Of a stretch of 64,000 nucleotides of DNA, positions 35,535-45,887 are shown one piece after another; positions within the stretch are counted from its first letter, which is position 1, and each line of letters begins with the position of its first letter. Made by a program: the position numbers and the translations under genes. This stretch comes from Tetragenococcus muriaticus DSM 15685 (lineage in GTDB: Bacteria > Bacillota > Bacilli > Lactobacillales > Enterococcaceae), in NCBI RefSeq assembly GCF_000423785.1, contig NZ_AUIQ01000002.1, forward strand, positions 1-64,000, given 5' to 3'. The notes under the pieces were generated by a model. It was not told the origin of the DNA and made no database searches. It worked only from the letters and a program-made list of their open reading frames with translations.

Positions 35535-36881
35535 TTAATTCATTGTTACAAACTCTTCTGCGCCTGTCGGATGAATAGCTACTGTATCATCAAAATCAGC
35601 TTTTGTAGCTCCCATTTTAACCGCTACAGCAAAGCCTTGTAACATTTCGTCCACGTCTACGCCAATAGCATGCAGTCCTATAATTTTTTCTTCTTCACCT
35701 AAGCAAACCAATTTCATTTCGCATTTTTGGCGATATTCATTCAAAGCAAAGTACATTGGAGTAAAACGAGAACGATAGACTTTAATGTTTTCTTTGCCAT
35801 ATTCAGCTAATGCTTCTTCTTCTGACCAACCAATAGTAGCAATCGGTGGATGAGTAAATACGACGCTAGGAACAAAATTATAATCTAAATAAAGACTTGT
35901 CTTTCCATTAAATAAACGTTCAGACAGACGACGTCCAGCTGCTATAGCCACAGGTGTTAATTCTAATCTACCAATTACATCTCCAATGGCATAAACACCA
36001 CTAGCTGTAGTATTTTGAAATTTATCTGTTTGAATAAAACCTTGTTCATTTAATTTTACATCAGTATTTTCTAAACCGAAGCCCTCTACATTAGCAGACC
36101 TTCCTCCGGCAAATAACACACAATCGCCAGTGATTTTGGTGCCATTTTCAAAAATAACAGTATACTCTTCTCCATTTTTTTCAATAGTTGAAGGAACGCA
36201 TTCTTTATAAACAGAAACTCCTTCTTCTTCATAGGTTTGCACCAAATTATCAGCTAACATTTGATCAAATGTACGAAGTGGACGCTCATAACGAAAAGCC
36301 CAGGAAGTTTTACTGCCAAGTCCATTTATTACACCTGCAAGTTCAGCGGCAATATAGCCGCCCCCTAAAACAATCATATGTTCAGGCGCTTGGTCTAAAG
36401 CAAAAAAGCCATCTGAATCAATGGCATATTCGCCTCCAGGGATATTTAATGCATCTGCATGTCCACCTGTGGCAATCAACACATGAGAAGCGCTATATTG
36501 TTGTCCTTCTACTTCAACCGTATGATTGTCTATAAATTGAGCATATCCTCTTAAAAATTCCACACCACTATTATCAAAACCTCTTTGATAGGCACCGTGT
36601 AAGAACTCGATATAATCTTCTCTGTTTTTTACTAATGTTTTAAAGTCAAGCGACCTTTCGTTGGTCTGAATACCGTAACTTGGAGCATCCCTTTGTATCG
36701 ATTGGTAGATGTCGCTAGCTTGCCACATCACTTTTTTAGGCACACAGCCCACATTAATACAAGTTCCTCCAAGTTCTTTTGCTTCAATTAATAATACTTT
36801 GGCGCCATGATTAGCTGCTCGGTTTGCTGAAGCAATTCCGCCGCTACCTCCGCCAACAACAATATAATCGTAAGTTTTCAT
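35535..36881 (-). CDS. gor: Glutathione-disulfide reductase
   Basis: A 448-residue flavoprotein of the disulfide reductase family. The FAD motif is [14 protein letters not shown] (8-21), the redox-active disulfide [13 protein letters not shown] (38-50), the NADPH motif [11 protein letters not shown] (about 172), the second FAD motif YAIGDV (about 298) and the C-terminal catalytic pair HPTGAEE (His near 440). The C-terminal His-Pro-Thr-x-x-Glu-Glu and overall length fit glutathione reductase rather than dihydrolipoamide or thioredoxin reductase. GGAGG precedes the ATG. Single-gene unit, likely for oxidative-stress defence. Confidence 0.92.
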   Translation of the reverse strand: MKTYDYIVVGGGSGGIASANRAANHGAKVLLIEAKELGGTCINVGCVPKKVMWQASDIYQSIQRDAPSYGIQTNERSLDFKTLVKNREDYIEFLHGAYQRGFDNSGVEFLRGYAQFIDNHTVEVEGQQYSASHVLIATGGHADALNIPGGEYAIDSDGFFALDQAPEHMIVLGGGYIAAELAGVINGLGSKTSWAFRYERPLRTFDQMLADNLVQTYEEEGVSVYKECVPSTIEKNGEEYTVIFENGTKITGDCVLFAGGRSANVEGFGLENTDVKLNEQGFIQTDKFQNTTASGVYAIGDVIGRLELTPVAIAAGRRLSERLFNGKTSLYLDYNFVPSVVFTHPPIATIGWSEEEALAEYGKENIKVYRSRFTPMYFALNEYRQKCEMKLVCLGEEEKIIGLHAIGVDVDEMLQGFAVAVKMGATKADFDDTVAIHPTGAEEFVTMN

Positions 36882-36933
36882 CGTATCCTCCTTTAAATCT
36901 CTATAACATAATAAAAGCTACCACTCTCATAGC

Positions 36934-37407
36934 TTATTCGTCAAGATTCTGAATTACATGGCTTAAGCGTACCATGTCCTTTAATTGTAAGTTATTTTCA
37001 AAAATTGGTTCTTGATAGTGTCTTATGAAAAAGTCAGAATCAATATGAGTCATACGAAAACCACATTTTTGATATAAGTATAACTGAGAAAAACCGGTAG
37101 TACCTGTACCGATTTCAACTACATCATACCGATTTTTTCTAGCAAAAGTTAAAGCAAATAAAATAAGCGTTTGACCAATTTTTTGATTTCTAAACTCTTC
37201 TTTAACAGCTAAGTTGACAATTTCCAAAACCTTAGCCCTTGTAGGCAATAATACAATAATTCCAACAAATTGCTTATTGTTTCTCGCTTCAAAATAAATG
37301 CTACGTGCTAAATAATCTTCTACTAAACGCTTTGAAGGATCGGCTTCTAACAAGAGATCAAAATGTCTTTTTTCAATACTGTCAAGTTTTTGAATATGTA
37401 TATCCAT
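36934..37407 (-). CDS. GNAT-family N-acetyltransferase
   Basis: A 157-residue GNAT protein. The acetyl-CoA loop reads VKEEFRNQKIGQTLILFAL (about 88-106), a Q/R-x-x-G-x-G/A variant, followed by the VVEIGTGTTGFSQLYLYQKCGF segment with the conserved tyrosine. The substrate cannot be predicted. It is preceded by AAAGGAG and stands between gor and the clpC terminator as a single gene. Confidence 0.82.
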   Translation of the reverse strand: MDIHIQKLDSIEKRHFDLLLEADPSKRLVEDYLARSIYFEARNNKQFVGIIVLLPTRAKVLEIVNLAVKEEFRNQKIGQTLILFALTFARKNRYDVVEIGTGTTGFSQLYLYQKCGFRMTHIDSDFFIRHYQEPIFENNLQLKDMVRLSHVIQNLDE

Positions 37408-37444
37408 AACAAACTCCTTTGTACCTATTTTTTCTCACCTTATA

Positions 37445-37484
37445 AAAATAGGTACGTAAGAACATACGGATTCTTACGTACCTA
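37445..37484 (-). terminator. Intrinsic terminator of ctsR-clpC
   Basis: On the minus strand TAGGTACGTAAGAA pairs perfectly with TTCTTACGTACCTA around an eight-base loop, then TTTTTA. Confidence 0.9.
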
Positions 37485-37501
37485 CATTCTCTTGTTTGAT
37501 T

Positions 37502-39988
37502 TTATACTTCTTGCAATGTTTTTTCTTCTTTTGGTCCTTTGACATTCAACGTAATCTTCCCTTTAGAAGCGCCAATCGTCACGCGGCTACCAAAATAGAT
37601 CTCCCCAGATATTAAAGCCTCACTTAGTCGGTCTTCAACTTCTTTTTGCAAGGCCCTACGAATTGGTCGAGCACCGTACTCTGGATCAAAACCAGCTTCT
37701 CCAATAACATCAATCGCTGCAGGAGTGATTTTAAGTTGAATATCTTGCTCTTCCATTCGTTTAATAATTGACTTGCTCATGATTTTTACAATGGCATGAA
37801 TTTCGTCTTTATCTAATGAACGGAAGACAATCGTTTCATCTACACGATTCAAGAATTCTGGTCGAAAAGCTTTCTTCAATTCTTCTAAAATACGATTTTG
37901 CATAGCTTCATGATCTTGTTTGATATCCACTACATTAAAGCCTACATTTGTTTCTTCCCGTAGTTCTTGAGCTCCAATGTTTGAGGTCATAATCAAAATC
38001 GTATTACGAAAATCTACAGATCGGCCTTTTGAATCTGTCAATTGGCCATCATCTAATACTTGTAATAAAGTATTGAAAACATCTGGATGGGCTTTTTCTA
38101 CTTCGTCAAGTAGAATTACTGAATAAGGCTTAGAACGAACTTTTTCTGTTAATTGTCCACCTTCATCATAACCTACATAACCAGGAGGAGAACCAATCAA
38201 TCGACTCGTACTATATTTCTCCATATATTCACTCATATCAATCCGAATCATCGCATCTTCTGTACCAAACATGGCATCCGCTAATGATTTAGCTAGTTCA
38301 GTTTTCCCGACACCAGTCGGACCTAAGAACATAAATGATCCAATAGGACGATTAGGGTCTTTTAACCCGCTACGAGCACGTCGAATAGAACGAGCAACTG
38401 CATTTACTGCTTCATCTTGACCTACAACACGTTCATGTAAAACTTTTTCTAAGTCTAGCAACCGTTGAGTTTCTTTTTTGGCCATTTGTTCTAATGGAAC
38501 ACCTGTCCACTGAGACACTACAGAAGCTACATCTTCTTCGGTAACTTTAGCGGTAAAAGCAGAACTTTGCGTTTCTTTTACAGAAGCTTCCTCCAAGCGT
38601 TTATTTAACTCTTGTTCTTGAGCTCGGACACTTGCTGCTTTTTCAAAATCTTGGTTTCGAATAGCTGCTTCTTTTTCTTCCACCACTGATAACAATTGAT
38701 CTTGTACAGTGGCTGTTTCGGAAACTTCACTTGATTGATCCAGACGGACTTTAGCTGCCGATTCATCCATCAAATCAATAGCTTTATCTGGCAACTGGCG
38801 TCCATTAATATACCGTACAGAAAGTTGAACGCAAGCTTGTAAAGCTTCATCAGTAATTTCTACACTATGATGTTTTTCATAACGCTCACTTAGTCCACTT
38901 AAAATTTCTACTGCGTCATCAGGAGTCGGCTCATCAACTTGTACTCTAGCAAAACGACGTTCAAGTGCAGAGTCTTTTTCAATATATTTTTGATATTCAT
39001 CAGAAGTTGTTGCACCAATTGTTTGTAATTCGCCACGAGCTAAAGCAGGCTTCAAAATGTTCGAAGCATCAATGGCACCTTCTGCTCCACCAGCGCCAAT
39101 CAAAGTATGCAATTCATCAATAAACAAAATAACTTGCCCATCTTGATAAATTTCATCAATGATTTTTTTCATGCGATCTTCAAATTCACCACGGTATTTC
39201 GTCCCTGCTACAAGCGCCCCCATATCAAGCATCATTAAACGTTTAGGCTCCATATCTTGTGGAACTTCGCCATTAACAATCTTTTGAGCTAGACCTTCAG
39301 CAATAGCAGTTTTGCCGACGCCAGGTTCACCTACTAATGCAGGATTATTCTTCGTACGTCGACTTAATATTTGCACAAGACGTTTTACTTCTTTATCTCG
39401 TCCAACCACTGGATCCAATCGTTTTTCCCGTGCCAATTTCGTTAGATCCCGTGCCAATGATTCTAAAGTTGGAGTGCCTTCTTGCGCTTGTTGTTTACCT
39501 TGAACCGGACGACGCCGATTTCCTCCATTAGCACCTTTATTTTGACTAGCACCCATTTTTTTCTTTAATAATTGGCGCATCTTCGCTAAACTTAATCCCA
39601 AGTTCAGCATAATACGCGAAGCTAAGATTTCTTCATCACGTAGTAAGCCCAAAAGCAAATGCTCAGTACCCACTTGCGTTGAACTTAAACGTTTTGCTTC
39701 ATCTCCAGCATAAGCAAAGATTTGCCTAGCTCTTGGTGAATAAGGCAAATAGCCATTTGCTGGAGTAGACGTCATTGTTCCATAACCCGTTAGATGTTCG
39801 ATTTCTTCTCGAATATCCTTTTCATTCACGTTCATTTCTCGCAAAGCTTTGCCTGCAATTCCATCTGGTTCGATTAATAAAGCTAATAAAATGTGTTCCG
39901 AACCTACCGTTTGATGTTTAAAACGTTTTGCTTCTTCTTGCGCAAATTGCAAAACATTCTTTGCGCGCTGTGTAAATAGTTCATCCAT
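37502..39988 (-). CDS. clpC: ATP-dependent Clp protease ATP-binding subunit ClpC
   Basis: An 828-residue HSP100 unfoldase. Two N-terminal Clp repeats (about 1-140) are followed by the first AAA+ module ([25 protein letters not shown]). A UVR-type coiled-coil segment comes next ([19 protein letters not shown], about 425-450), then the second AAA+ module ([22 protein letters not shown]). It feeds damaged or regulatory proteins into ClpP. It follows ctsR by 19 bases, so both are under CtsR control. Only the two-gene ctsR-clpC form is present; the mcsA and mcsB genes of Bacillus are absent, as in other lactic acid bacteria. Confidence 0.97.
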   Translation of the reverse strand: MDELFTQRAKNVLQFAQEEAKRFKHQTVGSEHILLALLIEPDGIAGKALREMNVNEKDIREEIEHLTGYGTMTSTPANGYLPYSPRARQIFAYAGDEAKRLSSTQVGTEHLLLGLLRDEEILASRIMLNLGLSLAKMRQLLKKKMGASQNKGANGGNRRRPVQGKQQAQEGTPTLESLARDLTKLAREKRLDPVVGRDKEVKRLVQILSRRTKNNPALVGEPGVGKTAIAEGLAQKIVNGEVPQDMEPKRLMMLDMGALVAGTKYRGEFEDRMKKIIDEIYQDGQVILFIDELHTLIGAGGAEGAIDASNILKPALARGELQTIGATTSDEYQKYIEKDSALERRFARVQVDEPTPDDAVEILSGLSERYEKHHSVEITDEALQACVQLSVRYINGRQLPDKAIDLMDESAAKVRLDQSSEVSETATVQDQLLSVVEEKEAAIRNQDFEKAASVRAQEQELNKRLEEASVKETQSSAFTAKVTEEDVASVVSQWTGVPLEQMAKKETQRLLDLEKVLHERVVGQDEAVNAVARSIRRARSGLKDPNRPIGSFMFLGPTGVGKTELAKSLADAMFGTEDAMIRIDMSEYMEKYSTSRLIGSPPGYVGYDEGGQLTEKVRSKPYSVILLDEVEKAHPDVFNTLLQVLDDGQLTDSKGRSVDFRNTILIMTSNIGAQELREETNVGFNVVDIKQDHEAMQNRILEELKKAFRPEFLNRVDETIVFRSLDKDEIHAIVKIMSKSIIKRMEEQDIQLKITPAAIDVIGEAGFDPEYGARPIRRALQKEVEDRLSEALISGEIYFGSRVTIGASKGKITLNVKGPKEEKTLQEV

Positions 39989-40007
39989 AAATTGTCACTT
40001 CCTATCT

Positions 40008-40469
40008 TTATAGTTCATAACTCAATCTTTCTAGTATTCCATGCATAATATTTGCGCGCATGTTATCCTCTTTCACTGATTTTTCTAATACGACTTTACT
40101 AATGGTTACTAATAACAAATTCCCTTCTCTTTTCGAAAGGACTCCTTCTTCGTATAATTTTTGTATAATTGCTATCGCATCTTTTTCTGAAAGTGTTTGA
40201 TCAAATAACGCGTTAACTTGTTCTAAAAATTGTTGATAGTTGGAAATTTGGACTTTTTCAATTCGGATATAGCCACCACCGCCTCGTTTACTTTCAACCG
40301 TATAACCTCGTTGTACAGTAAAACGAGTATTAATGACATAATTGATTTGCGAAGGTACACAATTGAATAGATCTGCCATCTCAGCACGACGAATTTCGAT
40401 TGTCTCGCTTTCTTCCAGGATCTTTTTCAAATAGGCTTCAATCATATCAGAAGTATTTTGATGACTCAT
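40008..40469 (-). CDS. ctsR: Transcriptional repressor CtsR
   Basis: A 153-residue repressor of class III heat-shock genes. The N-terminal winged helix contains RRAEMADLFNCVPSQINYVINTRFT, and the glycine-rich thermosensing wing is SKRGGGGYIRI (about 60-70). The C-terminal dimer domain follows. It is first in the operon with clpC and its own leader carries a CtsR operator, so it is autoregulated. GGAGG is nine bases upstream of the ATG. Confidence 0.96.
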   Translation of the reverse strand: MSHQNTSDMIEAYLKKILEESETIEIRRAEMADLFNCVPSQINYVINTRFTVQRGYTVESKRGGGGYIRIEKVQISNYQQFLEQVNALFDQTLSEKDAIAIIQKLYEEGVLSKREGNLLLVTISKVVLEKSVKEDNMRANIMHGILERLSYEL

Positions 40470-40485
40470 CTGCTCGTGACCCTCC

Positions 40486-40511
40486 TTTGACTATTATTGA
40501 CCTTCATTATA
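40486..40511 (-). promoter_or_regulatory. CtsR operator and -10 box of ctsR-clpC
   Basis: On the minus strand GGTCAATAATAGTCAAA (40502-40486) matches the CtsR operator RGTCAAANANRGTCAAA at all but one defined position. TATAAT (40511-40506) lies four bases upstream and the operator abuts the ribosome binding site. CtsR bound here would block transcription start. A further GGTCA half site follows at about 40481. The -35 region is weak. Confidence 0.85.
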
Positions 40512-40570
40512 ACGAATTTTTAAGCTCTTGGAAAGGATAAGGACTTGTTTTAATCAAAGGCTTAGTAAAA

Positions 40571-40607
40571 AAATAAAAGACGAGCGATATTTCTGTCATC
40601 GTTCGCC
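40571..40607 (-). terminator. Intrinsic terminator of the priA-stk operon
   Basis: On the minus strand GGCGAACGAT pairs with ATCGCTCGTC (one mismatch, one wobble) with a nine-base loop, then TTTTATTTTTTT. It lies 12 bases past the kinase stop. Confidence 0.8.
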
Positions 40608-40618
40608 TTTTTCTCAAA

Positions 40619-42832
40619 TTAAGGGACTTGTAACGTTTCTGCTGCGTCTACATCACGACTAACCTCTTCTTCATCGTCACGCTGAACAGTAATCGTTGCT
40701 TCCTCCCCTTCTTCTACTGTAACAGGAACTTCAATTGTCTCATTTTCATCGTCTGAATCTAGAACAATCTGTTCGTACTGTTCATCATCATGATTCATAT
40801 CTGTAAGCCAAACGGTAATTGTCTGACTCGCTGAGTCATCTTCATTTTCATCGTCTTCATTATCTTCCTCATCTTTAAAAGAAGCCTCTACATTGACAGT
40901 AAACCTTTCAGTTTCTGGTTCTGGTTCTTCCTCTTCTTCTCCTTGTGAAACGACCATATTGACCGTACTCCCTCTATCTTCAGTTGAACCACCGGAAGGA
41001 TCTGTACGAATAACATTTCCTTCTTCTACTGTATCATCAAACTCTTCTTCAGTTTCCACTTCAAAGCCAGCATCGGTCAAACTTTCTTCAGCTTCTGCTT
41101 CAGAGTCACCTTCTACGTCAGGTACTTCTACCTGTTCTGTACCAGCACTTACAGAAAAGACAATGGTCGTTTCACCTGGCACAACTTCTTCTCCTGCATT
41201 AGGAGTTTGCCCAATAATTGTACCACGTGCTTGGTCACTATAACTTTGCTCTACATTTACTGAATTATTCTCTAATCCCATCCCATTTAAACTATTTCTA
41301 GCGGCATTTTCGGTGCTACCTACAAAATTAACCATAGATACTGGAGCAGGTCCATTACTTACTACAAACGAAACTTCAGTTTCCTCAGGTGTAACGTCTT
41401 CTCCAGCTTCTGGCGTTTGGCTAATAATTTGTCCAGCTGGCACTGAATCATCAAATTCTTCCTCTGAAGAAATATTACTTTCTCTAAACTCCAATTCTAT
41501 TAAGTCAGCCAAAGCATCATCATAAGATGCTTCTGTGTAATCATCCATTTCTACCTCTGGGCTCCCCGAACTAACATACAAGACTACTTCTTGATTACGT
41601 TTAATTTCAGCTCCTTCTTCTGGGTTTGTCTGGACAATTCGCCCTTCTTCTTGGCTATCACTGGGGTATTCCCTTGTTTGATCGGCAGCTTGTAAACCAC
41701 TTTCTCGTAATTGCTCTCTGGCCGAAGATTCTGTAAGACCGGCGACCTCAGGAACAGTAACTTCGGCTCTTGAACCTGTCGTAGAAAGATAGGTTCCCGC
41801 TCCAACCATTGCTAACAAAACAACAGCAATCACTAGAAAGAAGGGCCACTTTTTTCTTTTTTTCTTAGGGTTTTGATTCTGCTCTTTAGCTTCAGTGGGT
41901 TTGGCAGCTTCATTTCCCTCATCATTAGATGAAGTATCGGTAATAGGCGTTATTATTTTCGTATCGTTGTCTATCGCTTGGGAATGCCATTCTGCTTCGT
42001 TTTTACGTTCTGGAGATAGCGCTGTTTCTAAATCCTTACTCATCTCCTCAGCGCTTTTATAACGATCAACAGGTTCTTTAGCTGTAGCTTTTAATACCAC
42101 ATTTTCCAACGCTTGAGGAATATTTTCATCATAGGTACGTAATGGAGGTATCTCATCTTGAAAATGCTTCAAAGCAATCGTCACTGCAGACTCACCATCA
42201 AAAGGAACGCTGCCTGACAACATTTCGTATAGAATAATACCTATCGCATAAATATCAGATTGACTCGTTGCCATACTTCCTCTAGCTTGTTCTGGAGAAA
42301 GATAATGTACAGATCCTAGCATACTATTGGTCTGAGTGATCGAAGTTTCAGATAGAGCAATCGCAATCCCAAAATCCGTAATCTTTACTACGCCTTCATC
42401 ATCAATCAAAATATTCTGTGGCTTTAGATCACGATGAATAATACGATGATCATGAGCCAATGTGATAGCAGAAAGAATTTGCTGCATAATATTAATAATA
42501 GTCGAATAGTCCATAGGATAATGGGTCTGAATATAACGTTTTAAATCCATTCCTTTTACATATTCCATAACCAAATACTGCATCCCGTCTTCTTCACCTA
42601 CATCGTACACAGAAACAATATTCGGATGAACTAGTTCAGTAGCAGCTAATGCTTCTCTTTGAAAGCGTCGAATTGCATCTTGGTCATTTTGAAAGTCATA
42701 ACGTAAAACTTTAATCGCTACTTCACGGTCTAAAATTAAATCGTCAGCTAAAAAGACATTGGCCATTCCACCCATGCCGACATTTCCCTTTATTAAATAT
42801 CGACCACTTAGTTTTTTGCCAATATCAAGCAT
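40619..42832 (-). CDS. Membrane Ser/Thr protein kinase with PASTA domains (PrkC/IreK type)
   Basis: A 737-residue kinase. The kinase domain (1-270) has [12 protein letters not shown], the lysine in [20 protein letters not shown] and DFGIA. A basic juxtamembrane segment ([10 protein letters not shown]) leads to one membrane helix (about 335-355). Four PASTA repeats follow (about 360-630), then an extra, extremely acidic C-terminal domain (about 640-737). PASTA domains sense cell-wall fragments; the kinase controls division and wall stress. The ATG at 42830-42832 matches the family start ([17 protein letters not shown]) and overlaps the phosphatase stop by eight bases. The acidic tail is longer than usual. 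Confidence 0.95.
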   Translation of the reverse strand: MLDIGKKLSGRYLIKGNVGMGGMANVFLADDLILDREVAIKVLRYDFQNDQDAIRRFQREALAATELVHPNIVSVYDVGEEDGMQYLVMEYVKGMDLKRYIQTHYPMDYSTIINIMQQILSAITLAHDHRIIHRDLKPQNILIDDEGVVKITDFGIAIALSETSITQTNSMLGSVHYLSPEQARGSMATSQSDIYAIGIILYEMLSGSVPFDGESAVTIALKHFQDEIPPLRTYDENIPQALENVVLKATAKEPVDRYKSAEEMSKDLETALSPERKNEAEWHSQAIDNDTKIITPITDTSSNDEGNEAAKPTEAKEQNQNPKKKRKKWPFFLVIAVVLLAMVGAGTYLSTTGSRAEVTVPEVAGLTESSAREQLRESGLQAADQTREYPSDSQEEGRIVQTNPEEGAEIKRNQEVVLYVSSGSPEVEMDDYTEASYDDALADLIELEFRESNISSEEEFDDSVPAGQIISQTPEAGEDVTPEETEVSFVVSNGPAPVSMVNFVGSTENAARNSLNGMGLENNSVNVEQSYSDQARGTIIGQTPNAGEEVVPGETTIVFSVSAGTEQVEVPDVEGDSEAEAEESLTDAGFEVETEEEFDDTVEEGNVIRTDPSGGSTEDRGSTVNMVVSQGEEEEEPEPETERFTVNVEASFKDEEDNEDDENEDDSASQTITVWLTDMNHDDEQYEQIVLDSDDENETIEVPVTVEEGEEATITVQRDDEEEVSRDVDAAETLQVP

Positions 42833-43568
42833 TAGCCTCACCCCCAAAATCAATCAAAAGAACCGTAATGTTATCAACTCCACCATATTTATTGGCTGCA
42901 TCCACCATTTTTTCGGTTGCTTCTTCCGGTCCTGAACTAGACAAAATAAGTTGAGTAATTTCTTCTTCAGAAACCATGTTCGTTAAACCATCTGAGCATA
43001 GAAGTAGACTTTCTTTTGCACCAATAAGATGAGATGAAACGTCCACATCAATTGGGCTAGGCATACCCACGCACTGTGTAACAATATTTTTTTGCGGATG
43101 ATTAGCTGCCATTTCTTCTGAAATTTCACCCGTTTTAACTAATTCGTTAACTAAAGAGTGATCTTCCGTTAATTGAGATAATTTTTGCTCGATCATTGTA
43201 TAAATACGACTGTCTCCGACATGAGCAACAGCAAAATCTTGCGGAAAAATAGCTACAGCTTCAATCGTCGTTCCCATTCCTGCAAATTCCGGTGTAGCTT
43301 GTCCTGCTTGATAAATAGCAGTATTTTCTTCTTGAACGGTTTTAACCAGCCATTTTGTCGCTTTTTCGCTGTTAGAAATTTTTGTCTTCTCCCATTTTTC
43401 GCCAATTTCGTTAACTGTAGTCTTACTAGCCACATCACCAGCTTGATGGCCACCCATACCATCAGCTAGTATAGCAAGTGTAAATTCTTTTTTATTTTTA
43501 AATATCCCAACATAATCTTGATTGGTTGCTCTTATTTTTCCTACACTACTTTGAAAACTAATTTTCAT
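42825..43568 (-). CDS. PP2C-family Ser/Thr phosphatase (Stp/IreP/PrpC)
   Basis: A 247-residue metal-dependent phosphatase that reverses the neighbouring kinase. Motifs are [54 protein letters not shown] and [13 protein letters not shown], covering all metal-binding aspartates. The start is the ATG at 43566-43568, giving [18 protein letters not shown] like the family, behind GAGGTG; ATG 43571 or GTG 43577 are alternatives. It is translationally coupled with the kinase (overlap) and follows rsmB directly. Confidence 0.94.
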   Translation of the reverse strand: MKISFQSSVGKIRATNQDYVGIFKNKKEFTLAILADGMGGHQAGDVASKTTVNEIGEKWEKTKISNSEKATKWLVKTVQEENTAIYQAGQATPEFAGMGTTIEAVAIFPQDFAVAHVGDSRIYTMIEQKLSQLTEDHSLVNELVKTGEISEEMAANHPQKNIVTQCVGMPSPIDVDVSSHLIGAKESLLLCSDGLTNMVSEEEITQLILSSSGPEEATEKMVDAANKYGGVDNITVLLIDFGGEANA

Positions 43569-43578
43569 CATTTTCACC

Positions 43579-44931
43579 TCATCGTTTTTTCTGCAAACAA
43601 CTTATAAAAAAGCCATCCGTGTTGTATTGATGCGGATATATCGTCAACATCTTATTATGCAAATTAGGCGATAAATATTTACTTACAGGTATATCTATTA
43701 ATTCAAATTCCGGATGCTTTTTTATAAATTGCTCAACGACTTGCTGGTTTTCTTCAGACAAAATCGTACATGTACTATAGACTAGAATTCCTCTTGGTTT
43801 CAATATGGGAGCCACACTTTCTAAAATCTCTAACTGAACCCGAGCCAATTGTTCTAAATCAGCGGGGGCTTTCCCATATTTTATGTCTGGCTTACGACGC
43901 ATTAATCCCAAACCAGAACAAGGAGCATCAACTAAAATTCGATCAAATGATGCTTTATCAAAGTTTTCATCTACTTTCCTAGCATCTAATTTTTCAGGTC
44001 TTATTACATCATCAACCTTCATTCGTTTAGCATTTTCTTTAATCAACTGCATCTTATGTTCATGGATATCAAGCGCTGTAACTTCGCCTTTTTGCTGCTT
44101 TGATAAAAAAGAAGCTATGTGAGTCGTTTTGCCTCCTGGCGCAGCACAAGCATCCAATACTTGATGGTGTTTTTCTATTTGTAACGCTGGCGCCACTAAC
44201 ATAGAAGTTTCGTCTTGGACTGTCAAAAGACCTTTTTTAAACAAATCACTTTTGCCGATAAAACCCTTTTGTGCTATAATACCATACTCTGAAATGATAC
44301 TTTCTACAGCTTCAATTCCTTCTTCTGCTAAACTAGTTAAAGCATTCTTACGCGAAATTCTACGTGTATCTACCCGTAAACTGACTCGACTAGGAGAAAA
44401 TAACGAGTCTCCTAATTGTTTTGTCTGCTCGATGCCTATCTCTTCTGTGAGCTTTTGCGTTAACCACTTGGGCATACTCATTTGTATAGCTAAACGTTCA
44501 ATGGGATCTTCTATCCCACGAGTTTCTGGTAGCCCTTGCCGCTTGATACTACGCAAAACGCCATTAACAAATTTTCCAATCCCTTTATTCCCACGAGTTT
44601 TGGCAATTTCAACTGCTTCATTTAAAATCGCATGATCAGGAACACGATCAAGATAATAAAGTTGATAGATAGATAACTCTAACAATAGTTGGACCCAATG
44701 ATCCACTTTTTTGGCCTTTGAAATAAAAGGGCGTAAATAAAACTCAAGCAATAATTGGCGACTAACGGTACCATACACAAGTTCAGTTAACAACCGACTA
44801 TCTTGTTGGCTAAGCTCTCCTTTATCAATCTCTTCTTTTAAAAGCAGGTTGGAATAAGCACCGCCCTTTTGAATTCTTTCTAAAGTTTGTAACGCAACAT
44901 AACGAACAGTTTTTTTTGCATCATTCTTCAT
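43579..44931 (-). CDS. rsmB: 16S rRNA (cytosine-967-C5)-methyltransferase RsmB
   Basis: A 450-residue enzyme. An N-terminal NusB-like domain (about 1-145: RYVALQTLERIQKGGAYSN...) is fused to a methyltransferase domain. That domain has DACAAPGGKTTH (SAM site, about 252-263), the catalytic cysteine in VDAPCSGLGLMRRKPD and the second cysteine in YSTCTILSEEN. The ATG at 44929-44931 overlaps the end of fmt by 11 bases, behind AGGTGG; a seven-residue extension is less likely. It belongs to the priA-fmt-rsmB-stp-stk operon. Confidence 0.95.
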   Translation of the reverse strand: MKNDAKKTVRYVALQTLERIQKGGAYSNLLLKEEIDKGELSQQDSRLLTELVYGTVSRQLLLEFYLRPFISKAKKVDHWVQLLLELSIYQLYYLDRVPDHAILNEAVEIAKTRGNKGIGKFVNGVLRSIKRQGLPETRGIEDPIERLAIQMSMPKWLTQKLTEEIGIEQTKQLGDSLFSPSRVSLRVDTRRISRKNALTSLAEEGIEAVESIISEYGIIAQKGFIGKSDLFKKGLLTVQDETSMLVAPALQIEKHHQVLDACAAPGGKTTHIASFLSKQQKGEVTALDIHEHKMQLIKENAKRMKVDDVIRPEKLDARKVDENFDKASFDRILVDAPCSGLGLMRRKPDIKYGKAPADLEQLARVQLEILESVAPILKPRGILVYSTCTILSEENQQVVEQFIKKHPEFELIDIPVSKYLSPNLHNKMLTIYPHQYNTDGFFISCLQKKR

Positions 44932-45874
44932 CTTGGCCCACCTGTTCACCAACAGCTACTTTTTGTCCCATCCCATTTAGAAAGTCCGTGATCTTTTGCT
45001 TATTTTTCCCAGAAGGTTGTAGTTCTTCAATAGCCAAAATACTCTGGTTACCACATGCTACCCATAATTGGCCCTTAGTAGCACGGATAATGGTCCCAGG
45101 ATTTGCCTCAGTCCTCTCTGTTAAAACAGATACAGACCATATTTTCCAACGGTTGCCTTGATAAGTCGTATAAGCAATAGGCCAAGGCCTCATCCCTCTT
45201 ACTTTTTGATCAATTTCTTGCGCCGTTTGTCGCCAATCAATGACTTCTTCTTCTGGTCTAATATTAGGAGCAAAAGTCACTTGTTGTTCATCTTGCTCAA
45301 CAGAAAAAAGCGAACCGGATAGAATCTGAGGGAGCACTTTAAGTAATAGGTCACGGCCTACATAACTTAATTTTGTAAACATCGTGCCTACATCGTCTTC
45401 ATGCATGATTGGCACACTCTCTTGGGCGTAGACACTGCCAGCGTCCATTTTCTTTACCATCTCCATAATGGAGACGCCTGTTTCATTTTCTCCATTAATA
45501 ATAGCATAATGAACAGGTGCCCCGCCTCTATATTTAGGTAAAAGTGAAGCATGAACATTAAGTGCCCCATAAGTCGGAATTTGTAGTAGTTTTTCTGGTA
45601 AAAACTGTCCAAATGCAGCGGTGACGATGAGATCAGGACGTATTTGATCAATTTCTTCTAACTCTTGAGAACCACTTATTTTTTCTGGTTGTAAAACTGA
45701 AATCCCTAATTCTAAAGCCTTATTTTTAACAGGAGAGGCGATAATTTTTTTCTTACGGCCTACCGCACGATCAGGTTGAGTAACTACTGCTGCTACATCA
45801 TAACCAGCTGTCACCAATCCTTCTAAAATTGGTACAGAGAATTCTGGGGTCCCCATAAATACAATTTTTGTCAT
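44921..45874 (-). CDS. fmt: Methionyl-tRNA formyltransferase
   Basis: A 317-residue enzyme that formylates the initiator Met-tRNA. The N-terminal domain starts KIVFMGTPEFSVP, contains the loop QPDRAVGRKKKI, and the formyl-folate site ALNVHASLLPKYRGGAPVH with catalytic Asn, His and a downstream Asp (MDAGSV). A C-terminal OB-fold tRNA-binding domain follows (about 205-317). It starts 13 bases after priA. Confidence 0.97.
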   Translation of the reverse strand: MTKIVFMGTPEFSVPILEGLVTAGYDVAAVVTQPDRAVGRKKKIIASPVKNKALELGISVLQPEKISGSQELEEIDQIRPDLIVTAAFGQFLPEKLLQIPTYGALNVHASLLPKYRGGAPVHYAIINGENETGVSIMEMVKKMDAGSVYAQESVPIMHEDDVGTMFTKLSYVGRDLLLKVLPQILSGSLFSVEQDEQQVTFAPNIRPEEEVIDWRQTAQEIDQKVRGMRPWPIAYTTYQGNRWKIWSVSVLTERTEANPGTIIRATKGQLWVACGNQSILAIEELQPSGKNKQKITDFLNGMGQKVAVGEQVGQDEE

Positions 45875-45887
45875 TTTTTAAGCTCCT

